Positions 22,537 to 23,431 of a DNA stretch of 23,431 bases are shown here, piece after piece; position 1 is the first letter of the stretch; every line of letters starts with the position of its first letter. Under the pieces are notes generated by a model. That model was not told where the DNA came from. It was given only the letters and a program-made list of their open reading frames with translations, and made no database searches. The stretch is from assembly GCA_028287545.1 (NCBI GenBank), contig JAQBPL010000304.1:1-23431 (forward strand), written 5' to 3'. The DNA is from Vulcanimicrobiota bacterium. Its GTDB lineage: Bacteria; Eremiobacterota; Eremiobacteria; Baltobacterales; Baltobacteraceae. Made by a program: the position numbers and the translations under genes.

Positions 22537-23312
22537 CACGCCTTGGCCGCGTCCGGGTACATTCCCATCGCGTGATAGCCGGCATCGATGAAGTGCACGT
22601 CGGCGGTTACCTGCGACGAAAGATCCGAGGCGAGATAGACCGCGCAGTTGCCGACGTCATCGATGGTGATATTGCGCTTGAGCGGCGCTGCGGCGGCAAC
22701 CTTACCGCCCATCGAAGAGAAGCCGGCCACCTGGCGCGAGGACGCCGTCTTGATAGGCCCGGCCGAGATCGCGTTGACGCGGATCCCGCGCTCACCCAGA
22801 TCGAAGGCCAGATAACGGACGGTCGACTCGAGCGCCGCCTTCGCAATGCCGGCGATGTTGTAGTTCGGCACGATCTGGCCCGAGCCGAGATAGGTGAGCG
22901 CCATGATCGACGCACCGTCGTTCAAGTTCGCGTTGAGGTGTCCGACGAGCGCGATCAGCGAGTAGGCGCTGATGTCGAGCGCCAGATTGAAGCCGTCGCG
23001 CGAGGTGTCGTAAACCTTCCCCGAGAGGTCTTCCTTTTTCACGAAGGCGATCGAGTGAACCAGGCCGTCGATCTTGCCGGCGGCCGCCGCGAGCGCGCGG
23101 AGCGAGTCGTCGCTGGTGACGTCGCATTCGAAGACCGCCGCGTCGCCGAACTCTTTGGCGTGATCGCGAACCGCGTCTTGCACGCGCTCGCCCTGATAGG
23201 TCAGGATCAGGCGGGCACCGTGCGCGTGCAGCTGCCGCGCGATTCCGCTGGCGATCGACCACCGGTTGGCGACCCCGGTGACAAGGATGGTTTTTCCGTC
23301 GAGCAGTCCCAC
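22536..23312 (-). CDS. fabI: Enoyl-[acyl-carrier-protein] reductase (NADH)
   Basis: This enzyme carries out the last step of each fatty-acid elongation cycle: reduction of trans-2-enoyl-ACP. The 258-residue short-chain-dehydrogenase fold has the FabI cofactor loop GVANRWSIASGIA (13-25), the catalytic set Tyr141, Tyr151 and Lys158 with the same spacing as E. coli Tyr146/Tyr156/Lys163, and the SAGPIKT substrate loop (183-189). The protein ends in FIDAGYHAMGMYPD, typical for FabI. GTG 23312 begins MGLLDGKTILVTG, as expected for the family, although the ribosome-binding site is weak. It is the first gene of a run with the epsilon-like protein and the carboxylase, which links fatty-acid synthesis and acyl-CoA carboxylation. 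Confidence 0.95.
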   Translation of the reverse strand: MGLLDGKTILVTGVANRWSIASGIARQLHAHGARLILTYQGERVQDAVRDHAKEFGDAAVFECDVTSDDSLRALAAAAGKIDGLVHSIAFVKKEDLSGKVYDTSRDGFNLALDISAYSLIALVGHLNANLNDGASIMALTYLGSGQIVPNYNIAGIAKAALESTVRYLAFDLGERGIRVNAISAGPIKTASSRQVAGFSSMGGKVAAAAPLKRNITIDDVGNCAVYLASDLSSQVTADVHFIDAGYHAMGMYPDAAKA

Positions 23313-23431
23313 GAAGCCGAACGATCAGCCACAACGCTCGGACAACCCTTTTCGGCTGGTCCGCCAACGGACGGGCGGCACGACTCGTCCTCTTGGAATG
23401 AAGCGAATTGCAAGCGGCGCGCCGGTCGCGC
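23313..23431. other. Upstream region of fabI; no gene supported
   Basis: The last 119 bases hold the presumed leftward fabI promoter, but no clear -10/-35 pair. A rightward ATG at 23398 begins an 11-codon open stretch to the window edge without a usable ribosome-binding site; it is too short to call. Confidence 0.3.

Noticed and set aside
23398..23431. Start of a rightward gene at ATG 23398
   Set aside because: Only 11 codons are visible and there is no ribosome-binding site at proper spacing.

Overview
The window is a very GC-rich bacterial chromosome segment with densely packed genes, many GTG starts and short stop/start overlaps. The gene content suggests a diderm (two-membrane) heterotrophic soil-type bacterium. 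Signs of this are a lipoprotein, a probable outer-membrane barrel protein with a copper-amine-oxidase-N domain, Pro/Thr-rich linkers and a periplasmic MsrB. The style resembles Candidatus Eremiobacterota (WPS-2) or a related lineage. That placement is an impression from architecture and composition, not a computed result. No rRNA, tRNA, CRISPR array, transposase or phage gene was seen.

Left part (1-8230): after the tail of an unidentified gene come a leftward exported retropepsin-like aspartic protease (two D-T/S-G domains) and, head-to-head with it, a rightward run. The run is a small hypothetical gene, a small exported protein and a five-gene peptidoglycan-recycling operon: nagZ, an AmiE-like serine amidase/beta-lactamase-fold gene, anmK, a BadF/BadG-type amino-sugar kinase and murQ. 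The five genes overlap by 4 or 7 bases (three GTGA junctions and one GTGCTGA). Together they can take a cytoplasmic muropeptide to GlcNAc-6-P and D-lactate. No transporter, transcriptional regulator or nagA/nagB is present. A leftward GNAT acetyltransferase overlaps the end of murQ.

Middle part (8236-14527): a rightward small exported protein is followed by a DUF4127 protein. Then comes a leftward block: an NTF2/SnoaL-like protein with lower GC, a dienelactone hydrolase, an exported hypothetical, methylmalonyl-CoA epimerase and the catalytic subunit of methylmalonyl-CoA mutase. The mutase lacks a B12-binding domain, which must be encoded elsewhere.

Right part (14528-23431): a rightward exported MsrB, a 156-bp intergenic element with near-perfect terminal inverted repeats, an ABC exporter pair (ATPase and ABC-2 permease) and a probable 36-46 residue micro-gene. 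Tandem hairpins separate these from a leftward series. In its transcription order this is fabI (enoyl-ACP reductase), a tiny acyl-CoA carboxylase epsilon-like gene, a biotin carboxylase/BCCP fusion, two unknown genes (one membrane), a copper-amine-oxidase-N/beta-barrel fusion and a DUF3494 (ice-binding-type) lipoprotein. The carboxylase and the mutase/epimerase together fit propionyl-CoA to succinyl-CoA metabolism, although the carboxyltransferase and the cobalamin subunit are not in view.

The best candidates for something new are the DUF4127 protein beside the peptidoglycan-recycling operon, the Pro/Thr-stalked barrel plus ice-binding-type lipoprotein pair, the epsilon-like micro-gene with an internal repeat, and the 156-bp inverted-repeat element.
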